A DNA stretch of 64,000 nt from Vanilla planifolia (lineage: Eukaryota > Streptophyta > Magnoliopsida > Asparagales > Orchidaceae): NCBI GenBank assembly GCA_023846275.1, contig JAIUJO010000084.1, forward strand, positions 276,118-340,117, given 5' to 3'. The first letter of the stretch is position 1. Each line of letters starts with the position of its first letter. Below are positions 51,682-64,000 of the stretch, in pieces. The position numbers and the translations under genes were made by a program. The notes beneath the pieces were generated by a model. It was not told the DNA's origin, did not search any database, and saw only the letters and a list, made by a program, of their open reading frames with translations.

Positions 51682-54600
51682 ATTTTCACTTGGTTATGTC
51701 ATAGTGCTTTACTTTATCTCATTCCAAGTTTTAATATAACTTTTGACTTAATATTAAAATGATAATTTATTTGTATTTAAGCTTATTTACATTTGTAATT
51801 TATAGTACCTCCAAAAGAGGTCTGATCATGATAAAATAAATGATGTTAGATTCATCTTGATGAGCCCATTCCAATTAAATGTTAGTTTTTAAATCTTTAA
51901 AATATTAATTTTTAGGTTTTGGTATGTTTTACAAGATATTTTAATTCACATCTAATTTGATGATTGAGAATGTTACACTCAGTCACCTTTACATCATAAT
52001 ATTAAGCTTTCTCATGTAGTTTATTGTCTTTTTACAATTTTTTCACTTAAATTTTGCTATATTACAATGTAAATTTAAATTTCTTGTCATGTGACATTTA
52101 TTTACCTTTAATTTCGTGATATTACATTTTTTAAATTTATCATATTTTTGTTATTATGTATATCAACTTAACATTAAAATAATAATTTATTATATTTAAG
52201 GTTATTTACGTAAACAATTCTTTATAATTCAAAATAATATGCAATATAGGGAAAAGAGTGTCGCTTAACTCGTCTTGATGAATTCTACTCAATTAAATCT
52301 TTAATTTTATATTTTTAAATAGTTTTTTCCATTTTGCACAATTAATGAAATATTTTGGTTTTTAACTATTTCGTTGATCGAACATGTTACACTCTTCTCT
52401 AATATAACCTTTATGTTGATTTAATTGAGTTGTACTATATTATACCAATTTATCTAATGTCAACTTTGTTATATGTTTACCAGATTTTCAATCAATAATT
52501 GATTATTACTTTAGATTATTAACTTTAGTAATTTTTACTGAATCCAAAAAAATTTGCTCAACATGAAACAAATGTTATTGGACTTTTCTTTACAAGCTCT
52601 ACGAAATTTAAAAAATATTTTCATATTTCTAAATATTTATTTTGATTGTTCTAACATGCTTTCAAAGCTATTTCAATTTCTATGTAGTTTGATGATTGAT
52701 TTTGTTATGCTCGATATCTTTTGAGTCTTTGAATGTGACATTCCCAAATAATTTATCATATTTTTAAAAAAAATTTTCGTTTACGTGGCTATTTTAATAT
52801 ATAGCTCAAAATCTCCTTTTTTGTGACTTTCCATGTCTCTTGTTTGATTATATTACAATGACTCTATTTCTTAGTTTAATATTATATTTATCTACTTAAT
52901 AATAAAAAAATAATTTATTATCGTTTATAGCTATTTACTATGGTAAGTTATAGTAATTCGAAACAAGTTCCACTTGTGGCAAAAAACCATCGCTGGACTT
53001 GACTCATTGAGCTCTAAAATAATAATAATTTATTAAATATTCATATAACTAAAATAATAATTTATTAATTATTAATATAAAGATTTTTTAAATATTTTAT
53101 TTTTTTGGGTTTCAACATGCCTTCTAATACAATTTATATTTTTGTTCAACTTTTTTACTTTGATTTAGTTATGTTAATATGAAACAATTGATTCTCCTTT
53201 CATGTAACTGCTACATCACTTTATGTTGGTGATGCTACAATGCATCAATTTGTCACATTTCAATTGTATTATTTATTTACCAAATTTTAAAGTAACAAAT
53301 TATAATCTATTGTTCTTTTTTAATTTTGACATTGGTGGTATTTCAAATTGAGGTCAAATCAAGTTGAAACAAATGTCATGCAACTTTTATCAATATATTA
53401 TATCAAATTAAATACTAATTTTTATTTTTTTAAATGTTTTATTTGGTTGACTATTGGCTTATCTTGTGAGGCATTTTTGTTTATACTTGCTTTCATGATC
53501 GAGGATACACTGAATCTTTTTAGCAACATGGAATCCAACTTTTTCATATAATTTGTATTATTTATTCAAGTTTTCTTCATTTGCTTTATCTTTATCATTT
53601 TGTAACTCTAATTCTATTCTCGTGTAACTTTCACATCTTTTTATTTAGTTATATTGCATTATTTTAATTTATTTCATTTCAAATTTACTCTATATTTAAT
53701 TAATATTAAAATAATAATTTATTATTGTTTATGCTTATTTATCTTAGCAATTGGTAATTATTTTGAACAAGTTCTTATTAAGATGAAATAATTATTACTA
53801 TAATTATCTTGAAAAGCTCTACATATATAAATATTAATTTTTATATTTTTAAATATAATTTTTTTGTATTGATTTACTAAATATTTTGATTCATAAGTGA
53901 TTTGAAGATCATGGTTACCACACCCAATCTCCTTAGAAACTTGAAATAGTATTTTCCTATACAATTTATATCATTTTATCAAATTATATACTTTTAGTTT
54001 CTTATATTACAATGTTATTTTAAATCTCCTCTTATGTGACCTTTACTTCACTTTCATTTCATCATATTACTTTTCTTCAATTTCTTTCATTCCAAATTTA
54101 CAATATATTTAATTAATACTAAATAATAATTTATTAATTTTATCCTTATTAACTTTCATAATTGATAATAATTAGGAATGTGACCTGATCAAGATTAAAA
54201 GGACATTTGACTAGTATTAATGTGCTTTGTATAATTAAATATCCATTTTTAAATTTTTAAATTTTCTTTTTAAAGAAAGTTAATTCATATTTTATGAGAC
54301 ATTTTAATTCCTACACGATTTGTTGATCTAGGATATTATACTCGACCAGATAAGTATACTAGAATGCATCTTTCATATGTATTTTGTCTCATTTGTTCAA
54401 TTGTTTTTCTTTGATTTGATTATAAAATTATGAAAGTATAATACTCCTCTTATATGATATTACTTTTATTTTACTTGGTTATATTGCATTATTTTAAGTT
54501 TCTAGTTTTACCTTTAATATATACTTAATATTTAAAATATAATTTATAATAAATTATGGTTATTTACTTTGACAATTCGTGGTAACTCCTAAAGGGGTCC

Positions 54601-57600
54601 ATTCAAGATGGACAATTATTGTAGGACTCATCTCAACGAACTTTATCAATATAAAAATTCATTTTTATAATATTAAATATTGTTTTATTAGTTTTGTTAT
54701 GCTTTATGAGATGTTATAATTTGTACATAGTTTTTTAATTTGGAACATTTCACATGACCTTTGTATTATATTTTAATGATAATTTCCTATAAAATTTGTC
54801 TCGTTTGTACATTTGTTTATTTTATTAATTTAAAACTATAATTCTTCTATTAAGTTGCATTTATGTTATTTTCATTTAATCATGGTACATAATTTACCTT
54901 ATTTCAGTATCAATATATTTTTACTTAATATTAAGAAAAAGTATTTGTTGTTATTTATGCTTATTTACTTTTATAATTGATAGTAGGTTCAAATAATGTT
55001 TGATCATGATGAAATAAATATTATTGAACTCATCTTGACAACTCTTTGCAATGATACATATATATTTTTTATTTTTAAATAAATTATTTTCAGGATTTTA
55101 ACACATTGTATGGTTGATTTGGATTTGTACATATTTTTAAGATCAAAGATTTTACACTTGATCTCCTTAGTATCACAAAATGTAGTTTTGTCGTACTATT
55201 TATCTCAATTTTTGAAAATTTTTAATTTAATTTTGTCATATTACTTTATAACTCTAAATATAATCTCATGTACATTCAATTTTTTGATTTAGTTACATTA
55301 TATTACTTCAATTTATCTTATTTTAGATCCCATAGATATATTTACTTAATATTAAGAAAATAATTTATTATTATTTATGATAATCTAATTTTATAATTTT
55401 AAATAAATCTAAATTATATATAATCAATAGAAAAAAAATTATTAGTCTTTTATTGATGAACTCGATTAAATTAAATATTTATTTCAATATTTTTAAATAT
55501 TTTTTTAAAAAAATTATAAGGAGATTTCAAATCACACTTATTTTGATGATGAAGCATGGCATACTCAATCTCTTTAGTATTTATTAGTGTGACATTTCAA
55601 TATGACTGATCTTAAATCTTGTAAATTTTGCAATTTTTTTCTTATATTTCTATGAAACTTTAAGTCCATTCTTATTACATGATGTAGATTTGGTTATATT
55701 ACATTAATTCACCTTTTCTTATTTTATTATTATTATTTATTTTTTTAATATTTAAATAATATTTTTTAATTTATTTTTATTTTTTTTATAACTCACAGTA
55801 AGGTCAAACAAAGTGTGATCGATATGATCCAAACATTGTTGGACTCTTCTCAATGAGTTATATTCTATTAAATATTCAATTTCATATTATTAAATATTAT
55901 ATTTTCAAATATTTAGATATATTTTAAGATGAATTTTTATTCATATATGATTTAATTATTGAGGATATTATACTAAATCTCCTTGGTATCTTAGAATGCT
56001 ATTTTTTTAATTAATGTAATTTCTTAATTTATGATTAAGGATGTTTTTATATATCTCTAAATCTTCTCTCATGTGATCTTTGCATTCTTTTATTTTGTTA
56101 TATTTCAATTCTTCAATTTAACATATATCTTTTTATTGAAGATTTTTTCATTATTAAAAAATAATTTATTGTTATTAATGTTTATTTAATTTTGTAATTC
56201 ATAATAATTTCGATCCATGCTAGACAAAGATAAAAGAAATAACATTAGAAACATCTCTACAAGTTTTATCATATTAAATATTTATTTCTATTCTTCTAAA
56301 TATTTTATTTTGTAGGGTTTTAGCATTCTATACATGGCATTTTAGTTTGTTAATAATTTTGATGATTGAGAATTCACACTCAATCTTATTAGTATAATGG
56401 AATGAAAATTTTAAAAATATTTTATCTCATTTAATCAAAATTTTAGTTTTGTTTTGGTTATATTCTAATGGAACTCTTATTGTCAAATCATGTGACCTAT
56501 ACATGTCATTAATTTGCTCATATTATATTATAGAAGTTTAACTCATTTTTATTTCTTATTTATTTATATAAAATGAAAGTAATATTTTATTATTATTTAC
56601 GCTTATTTAATTTTTGAATTGGCTAAAATTCTAAATAAGTTCTATCCAAAAGAAGTAGGCATTGGAAACTTCTCGACAAGCTCTATCCAATTAATACTCT
56701 TTTTTATATTTCTAAACAATTTATTTTGACAGTTTTGGCAATATTTAGTTGTTATTTTTACTCGTACTTGATTTAATGAATCAAGATGTCACACTCGATT
56801 TCCCTAGTATATTCTAATACAACTTTTATGAAGAATTATCTCATTCGTTCAAAGGTTTTCTTCAAATTTATTATACTTCTAAGAAAATCTAATTCTCATA
56901 TTTTTTGACCATTATGTAACTTTGATTTTGTTTAATTATATTTTTTTCAATTTACATCATTTCAACTTTAATTTATACTTAATTTTAAAAATACAATTAT
57001 CATTATTTAATCTTTTATACTTTTGTTTTTAACAATAATTCTAAAAACGGTTCGATGATGATTAAACAAACGTCATTGGAGACATTTTGACAAGATTTAT
57101 CCAATCAAATCTTTAGTTTTATGCTTTTGAATACATTATTTTGTAAGGCTTTGACATAATTTCTAGTCATTTTAATTCTTTTCTAATTTTGACAATGTTA
57201 TCACATTCAATCTCGTTTCTTTCTTGAAATGCAAATTTTTCCTGTAAGTCATCTCATTTCTTAAAATAGTGTTTCATTTATTTTTTTATTACCATGAAAC
57301 TATAGTTCTCTTATCATGTAACCCTTATATTGCTTTGATTTATTTATTACTTTGCTTCAGTTTATCTCATCTCACATTTAATATATATTTACTTATTAAA
57401 TAAGTAGTTTATTATCATATATGCTTATTTACTTTATCAATTAGTAGTATATCAAGTGAGGTTCAATTGAGTTAGAACAAATGTTGTTGGACTCATCTAA
57501 ATAACCCTTACAAAATTAAAAGTTTATTTTTTAAAAAATTATTTATTAAATAATATTTTTGCATGCTATATTATTAGATTCAATTTGTGCTTCATTTTAT

Positions 57601-59514
57601 GATCGAGGATGTCATACTCGATCCTTTTGGTATCTTTAAATTTAATTTTCTCATAGAATTTATTACATTTATTCAAGTTTATTTCTTTGATTACGTATAT
57701 TTCTTCGAAACTCTAATTCTCTACCCATGTGACCTTTCCATCACTTCTATTTTATTATTTTACGTAGCTTTAATTTATGTTATTTTAGCTTTACAACATA
57801 TTTATTTAATATTTAAGTAATAATGTCTTCTTACTTATGCTTATTTATTTTTGACAAGTAGTTTTAATTGCAAACAAAGGCTGACTTAGAAAACGAATAA
57901 CGTTTATTGTGTATCAATCAGCTCTGTTAAGAAAATTAATTTAAATATTTTTAATTAATTTTTTTAGGTTTTATTATGATTTATGAGACTTTTCAATTTG
58001 AACCAAATTTGACAATCGAGATTGCTCCACATGATGTACTTTTAATTTGTGATTGAAACTTTTTTGATAGGTTTTGTCTTAATTCTAAAATATTTTCACT
58101 TTCATTTTAGTATATTACTACGTAACTCTAAATCTTTTTCGATGTTATCTCTATATCATTTTGATTGATTTATATTATTTTAGTTGTAATTTGTATTTAC
58201 TTTGTACTAAAATTATATTTTACTATTATTTATGTTTATTTATTTTTTATGTTTTAGTAATGCAAAATGTGGACTCTTCAAGATAAAAAAATGTCATTGG
58301 ACTCATCTCAATAATTATATCTAATCAAATATTTATGTTTATTTATTTGTATGATCTAAAAGATATTTTGATGAAGCTACCCTTGTTGTGTTTAGTATCT
58401 TTTAATTCAATTTTTCTATACAATTTAACTCATTTCTTAATATGTTTCACTTTAATTTAGTTACATCATTATGCAACTTTTATTCTTTACAAATGTGACC
58501 TTTCCATCACTTTTACACTATATTATTCTATTACTTTGGTTTCTCTTTTTTTTTCTTTAATATTTCTTTTTTTAATATTAGAAGTATAATTTGTTATTAT
58601 TTTTGCATAATTACTTAGTTAATTCAAACAAATTCCAAATGACTATTGCTCAAGACAAAACAAGCATCTCAGATTTGCCTTGATGAGCTCTATTTAATTA
58701 AATAATTATTTTAATATTTTTATATATTTTATTGTCTAGCATTTTTGCATATTATACATCAAAATTTTAGTTCATTCTTGATGTGATAACTAAGGATGGC
58801 ATACTTGATCTCCTATACATCTTAGAATGTAGCTTTTCCATAAAACTGATTTCATTTTTTGAAACATTTCTTTTCTATTTACTTATATTACTATGTAGCA
58901 CTAAATCTCTTCTTTTGTGTACTTTACATTGCTTTAAATTGGAAATAATATATTTCTTCAATTTATCTTATTTTAGTTATAATACATATTTACTTAATAT
59001 TAAATAATAATTTATAATTATTTGTGTTTTTTATGTTTATATTTGTTGTAATTAAACAAGGGTCTGATTGAGGTGAAATAAACATTGTTAGAGTCACCTT
59101 AATGTGCTATATCTAATTAAATATCTATTTTTAATATTCTTATATTTTTGTTTTCTAGAATTTTCATATTTTTTATGAGAAATGTTGCTTTATTCCTTAT
59201 TTAACAAGTCTTGAGGACACATCTAATGAAAAATTCATTCTTGATTTTGCAAATATATTTTTTAAGCTTTTGGTTAGCTTTATGACAATTTTTATTCATA
59301 CCTCAATTGATGATAAAATATTTTATTTTTGATCTCCCTAGACTTTTATGGTACAACTTTCTCATAAAATTTATCACATCTCATCAATTGTACTATATTT
59401 ATTTGGTTATATTACAATGTAATTTAAAAACTTCCCTCATGTGACCTTTGCGGCTTTAGCTTTGTTATATTATATTTCTTTTATTTATCAATTTTTTCCT
59501 TTTATATATATAAT

Positions 59515-59521
<7 letters not shown>

Positions 59522-59552
<31 letters not shown>
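59522..59552. repeat. (TA)n microsatellite, higher-order copy 3, second site
   Basis: About 31 bp of TA. This is the shortest of the three alleles seen at this site. Confidence 0.9.
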
Positions 59553-59556
<4 letters not shown>

Positions 59557-60580
59557 TATGCTTGTTCATTTTTTTATTTTGTGGCATCTACAAAAAAGGT
59601 CTGTTCATGACAAAATAATCATCATTGGACTCATCACAATGATCTCTATCTAATTAAACATTTATTTTTTTTTAATTTTTAAATATTTTTTTTATGGTTT
59701 TACACACATTAAAAAACTGTTTAATTAGTACTTAATTTTATGATTAATATTATTTCACCTCATGTCTATAATATCATGGAATGTAAATTATATAATTTAT
59801 CTCATTTACTCAAATCTTTTTTTGCATTTGTTTGGTTATATTTCTATGAAGCTATAACTTTCTTCTTGTGTGAATATTATAGCTTGATGCAATAACTAAG
59901 GATGTTATACTCAATCTCATTTGTATCATTAAATGAAACTTGCTATTACTTTTTTTGTAATTTCTTTTAACCTTTTGAATATATGGTCATATCACTAAAT
60001 AACACTAAATTTTCACTCATATGATTTTTAAATCAATTTTATTTAGTTATATTATTTTTGTTCAAATTTTCTCGTTTTAACTTTTAATATATTTACCAAT
60101 TGTATGATAATAATTTATTATTATTTGTTATTATTTTGTTGGTAATTCATAATAACTTTTAAAAATTTATGATCGAGATGAAACAAAGATCATTGGATTA
60201 GTTCTTATTGGCTCTACCTAAATAAGTATTCATTTTTTAAATATTTTTCTTTTAAGGTTTTGGTGCACTTTTTGAGACATTTTTATTTGTACCAAATGTG
60301 GCAAATAAGGTTGTTACAATACTTAGATTTTTTTTATATGATATAATTTCAATTTATCTCTTTTCAATTTAAACATATATTTACTTATTATTACTATTTA
60401 TGCTTATTGAATTTTGAAATTTGGAGCAAGTATAATCGAGGTTCTATCAAGACTAAATAAATATCAATACACACATCTTAATGAGCTCTACTTAATTAAA
60501 TATTTATTTTTATATTTCTTAGTTTCTTTAGTTTCTAAGAGTTTTATAAGATTTTCAAGTTTTAATAAATATTTAATTGA

Positions 60581-60581
<1 letters not shown>

Positions 60582-60611
<30 letters not shown>
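60582..60611. repeat. (ATT)10 microsatellite, higher-order copy 3
   Basis: Ten ATT repeats, the same number as copy 2. Confidence 0.9.
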
Positions 60612-61620
60612 GATGTGTATTTATTTTAGAAATTCATAGTATTCCAAACTTAGTCTATTCAAGATAAAAAAAACAATTGGACTCGCTTCGTCATACATTA
60701 CGCAATTAAATAATTTTCTTTTTTTAGGCATTTTTATTTCTGGTGATTTAATACATGTTATGAGATATTGTATTGCATCTGATTAAACAAACGACGATGT
60801 TGCACTACATCATTTAAGTGCACTGGAATATAACTTTATAGTATAATTTATCACATTTCTTTAAATTTTTTTTTTTGCTATAGTATATTTAATTTTAAAT
60901 CTTCTCTCATGTGACCTTCACTTTACATTATTTTTGTTATATTGTATGGCTAAGTTTACCTTATACCAAGTTTAATATAGATTCACTTTAATATTAAAAA
61001 AATAAATTATAATTATTATTGATTATTAATTTTGATAATTTAGAGTAACTCAAAGCAGGGTTCGATTGAGATGTAAACATTTCTATTAGACATGCCTCGA
61101 TGAGCTCTATCTAATTGAATATTAATTTTTATATTTTTAAATATTTTATATTTTCATGCCTTAGGAGTAATTTTTATTCATTCTTCATTTCTATTATTGA
61201 GTATTTTACATTAAATCCTCTTAATATCTTGGAATGCAATTTTCATGTATAATTTATCATTTCTTTAAATTTTTGGGTTTGATTTTATTTACGGTACTAT
61301 GAAATTCTAATGTTCATCTGACATGACCTTTGCTTCACTTTGGTTCAAATTATCACATTTTAGTTTTATTAAATATTTAGTTAATATTAAAATAATAATT
61401 TCATATTATTTATGTTTGTATTTATTTGTAATTTATAGTAATTCAAACCTAGGTTTTATTAAGACATGACAAACATTATTAAAAGTTTGTTGATATGCTC
61501 TATCTAATAAAATATTTGTATCTATGTTATTGATATTTTAATTTTGATGTATTTTTCATTTCTCATGAGACATTTTGATTTGTTGAAAATTTGGTGAATG
61601 ATGATGTTACAATCCATCTG

Positions 61621-62082
61621 ATTTGATCAAAGATATTATCCTCTATCTCCTTAATATATTGCAATATAATTTTATTTATCAATATTTTATTTCTCCAAAT
61701 GTTTTACTTTTATTTGGTAATATTACTATGAAATTCTAATTCTTCTCTGATGTGATCTTCACTTTGATATTTTTTTTGTTATATCACATTGCTTTAATTA
61801 CCTAATTTCATCATTAATAAATATTTTATTATTATTATAAAAATAATTTATGCACATTAACTTAGAAAATTTGTAATCCCTATTAATGGCATCTAATCAA
61901 GATGAAAAAATGTCACTGAGTTCATTTTGAACATTTTGATTCATATTTCATTTCATGATTAGTACTATTTCACATAATCTATTAGTATTTTTTAGTACAA
62001 ATTACTCTTATAATTTCTCATTTGTTAAAAAGTTTCACTTAGATTTGTTTATATTATCCAAACTTATAATTCTCCTACATGT

Positions 62083-62113
<31 letters not shown>

Positions 62114-64000
62114 TTCACTTGGTTATGTCATAGTGCTTTACTTTATCTCATTCCAAGTTTTAATATAACTTTTGACTTAATATTAAAATGATAATTTATT
62201 TGTATTTAAGCTTATTTACATTTGTAATTTATAGTACCTCCAAAAGAGGTCTGATCATGATAAAATAAATGATGTTAGATTCATCTTGATGAGCCCATTC
62301 CAATTAAATGTTAGTTTTTAAATCTTTAAAATATTAATTTTTAGGTTTTGGTATGTTTTACAAGATATTTTAATTCACATCTAATTTGATGATTGAGAAT
62401 GTTACACTCAGTCACCTTTACATCATAATATTAAGCTTTCTCATGTAGTTTATTGTCTTTTTACAATTTTTCACTTAAATTTTGCTATATTACAATGTAA
62501 ATTTAAATTTCTTGTCATGTGACATTTATTTACCTTTAATTTCGTGATATTACATTTTTTAAATTTATCATATTTTTGTTATTATGTATATCAACTTAAC
62601 ATTAAAATAATAATTTATTATATTTAAGGTTATTTACGTAAACAATTCTTTATAATTCAAAATAATATGCAATATAGGGAAAAGAGTGTCGCTTAACTCG
62701 TCTTGATGAATTCTACTCAATTAAATCTTTAATTTTATATTTTTAAATAGTTTTTTCCATTTTGCACAATTAATGAAATATTTTGGTTTTTAACTATTTC
62801 GTTGATCGAACATGTTACACTCTTCTCTAATATAACCTTTATGTTGATTTAATTGAGTTGTACTATATTATACCAATTTATCTAATGTCAACTTTGTTAT
62901 ATGTTTACCAGATTTTCAATCAATAATTGATTATTACTTTAGATTATTAACTTTAGTAATTTTTACTGAATCCAAAAAAATTTGCTCAACATGAAACAAA
63001 TGTTATTGGACTTTTCTTTACAAGCTCTACGAAATTTAAAAAATATTTTCATATTTCTAAATATTTATTTTGATTGTTCTAACATGCTTTCAAAGCTATT
63101 TCAATTTCTATGTAGTTTGATGATTGATTTTGTTATGCTCGATATCTTTTGAGTCTTTGAATGTGACATTCCCAAATAATTTATCATATTTTTAAAAAAA
63201 ATTTTCGTTTACGTGGCTATTTTAATATATAGCTCAAAATCTCCTTTTTTGTGACTTTCCATGTCTCTTGTTTGATTATATTACAATGACTCTATTTCTT
63301 AGTTTAATATTATATTTATCTACTTAATAATAAAAAAATAATTTATTATCGTTTATAGCTATTTACTATGGTAAGTTATAGTAATTCGAAACAAGTTCCA
63401 CTTGTGGCAAAAAACCATCGCTGGACTTGACTCATTGAGCTCTAAAATAATAATAATTTATTAAATATTCATATAACTAAATAATAATTTATTAATTATT
63501 AATATAAAGATTTTTTAAATATTTTATTTTTTTGGGTTTCAACATGCCTTCTAATACAATTTATATTTTTGTTCAACTTTTTTACTTTGATTAGTTATGT
63601 TAATATGAAACAATTGATTCTCCTTTCATGTAACTGCTACATCACTTTATGTTGGTGATGCTACAATGCATCAATTTGTCACATTTCAATTGTATTATTT
63701 ATTTACCAAATTTTAAAGTAACAAATTATAATCTATTGTTCTTTTTTAATTTTGACATTGGTGGTATTTCAAATTGAGGTCAAATCAAGTTGAAACAAAT
63801 GTCATGCAACTTTTATCAATATATTATATCAAATTAAATACTAATTTTTATTTTTTTAAATGTTTTATTTGGTTGACTATTGGCTTATCTTGTGAGGCAT
63901 TTTTGTTTATACTTGCTTTCATGATCGAGGATACACTGAATCTTTTTAGCAACATGGAATCCAACTTTTTCATATAATTTGTATTATTTATTCAAGTTTT
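61621..64000 (+). repeat. Higher-order satellite unit, copy 4 (partial, runs off the window)
   Basis: The first 2.38 kb of a fourth unit, nearly identical to the starts of copies 2 and 3. It has small private differences: one extra T in a T run near 61,772, a TA tract of about 27 bp at 62,083, one A lost near 63,480 and one T lost near 63,593. The array therefore continues beyond the window. Confidence 0.95.
62083..62109. repeat. (TA)n microsatellite, higher-order copy 4
   Basis: About 27 bp of TA, a few repeats longer than in copies 2 and 3. Confidence 0.9.

Larger units (their letters stand above)
51199..61620 (+). repeat. Higher-order satellite unit, copy 3 (10,422 bp)
   Basis: Nearly identical to copy 2. 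By eye I found fewer than about fifteen substitutions over the unit, for example 'tctctaccc' near 57,719 against 'tctcttccc', 'ctcaacgaac' near 54,632 against 'ctcaatgaac', and 'tatttgtaattt' near 61,421 against 'tatttttaattt'. Microsatellite lengths also differ. No gene is seen. Confidence 0.95.

Noticed and set aside
32488-63977. Short open frames repeated at 32,488, 42,920, 53,348 and 63,774, and others repeated with the same 10.4 kb step
   Set aside because: They recur only because the whole 10.4 kb unit is repeated. They do not recur in the other monomers within a unit, have no domain, and are rich in Phe, Ile and Leu as expected of random AT-rich translation.
30297-64000. CRISPR-like or bacterial repeat array
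   Set aside because: The repeats are long, head to tail, without unique spacers, in AT-rich DNA next to plant retroelement remnants.

Overview
The window reads as repeat-dominated nuclear DNA from a flowering plant. It is very AT-rich, holds no convincing intact host gene and no rRNA, tRNA or bacterial-type gene, and has two large repeat domains. Plant origin is inferred from decayed Ty1-copia-type gag remnants, each preceded by a primer-binding site of the plant initiator-methionine-tRNA type (TGGTATCAGAG-like). The species cannot be named from the sequence.

Left domain (1 to about 23,900). This is a head-to-tail chain of one old non-autonomous LTR-retrotransposon family: LTR - gag-like interior - LTR - interior - LTR and so on, with one LTR between successive interiors. 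Six primer-binding sites start at 128, 3686, 8454, 13222, 18074 and 21020. Four complete LTR-like blocks of 2.1-2.24 kb start at 1567, 6283, 11028 and 15833. The interiors are only about 2.6 kb (1.4 kb in the first). They hold decayed gag with one or two CCHC knuckles and no recognisable protease, integrase, reverse transcriptase or RNase H. The last two interiors sit in a tandem pair of 2.9 kb composite units (18,015-20,960 and 20,961-23,880). There the 3' half of the element is replaced by a short piece resembling the satellite of the right domain plus about 0.9 kb of unidentified sequence.

Middle (about 23,880-27,850). This is less repetitive sequence in which I recognise no gene.

Right domain (about 27,850-64,000). 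This is a satellite built from a diverged, AT-rich monomer with a modal period of about 410 bp. The first roughly 1.3 kb (about 3 monomers) lies on the minus strand. Orientation flips near 29,125 and all later monomers lie on the plus strand. From about 30,297 a block of about 25-26 diverged monomers (10.42-10.48 kb) repeats as a higher-order unit: three full copies and a fourth cut by the window edge. Monomers within a unit are strongly diverged, while whole units differ by only a few substitutions and by microsatellite lengths. This is the pattern of a recently amplified higher-order satellite repeat and is the most notable feature of the window.

The genes do not act together as a pathway. 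The window is a record of retroelement decay, ectopic recombination between LTRs, and satellite amplification, as expected of heterochromatin, possibly pericentromeric (inference).
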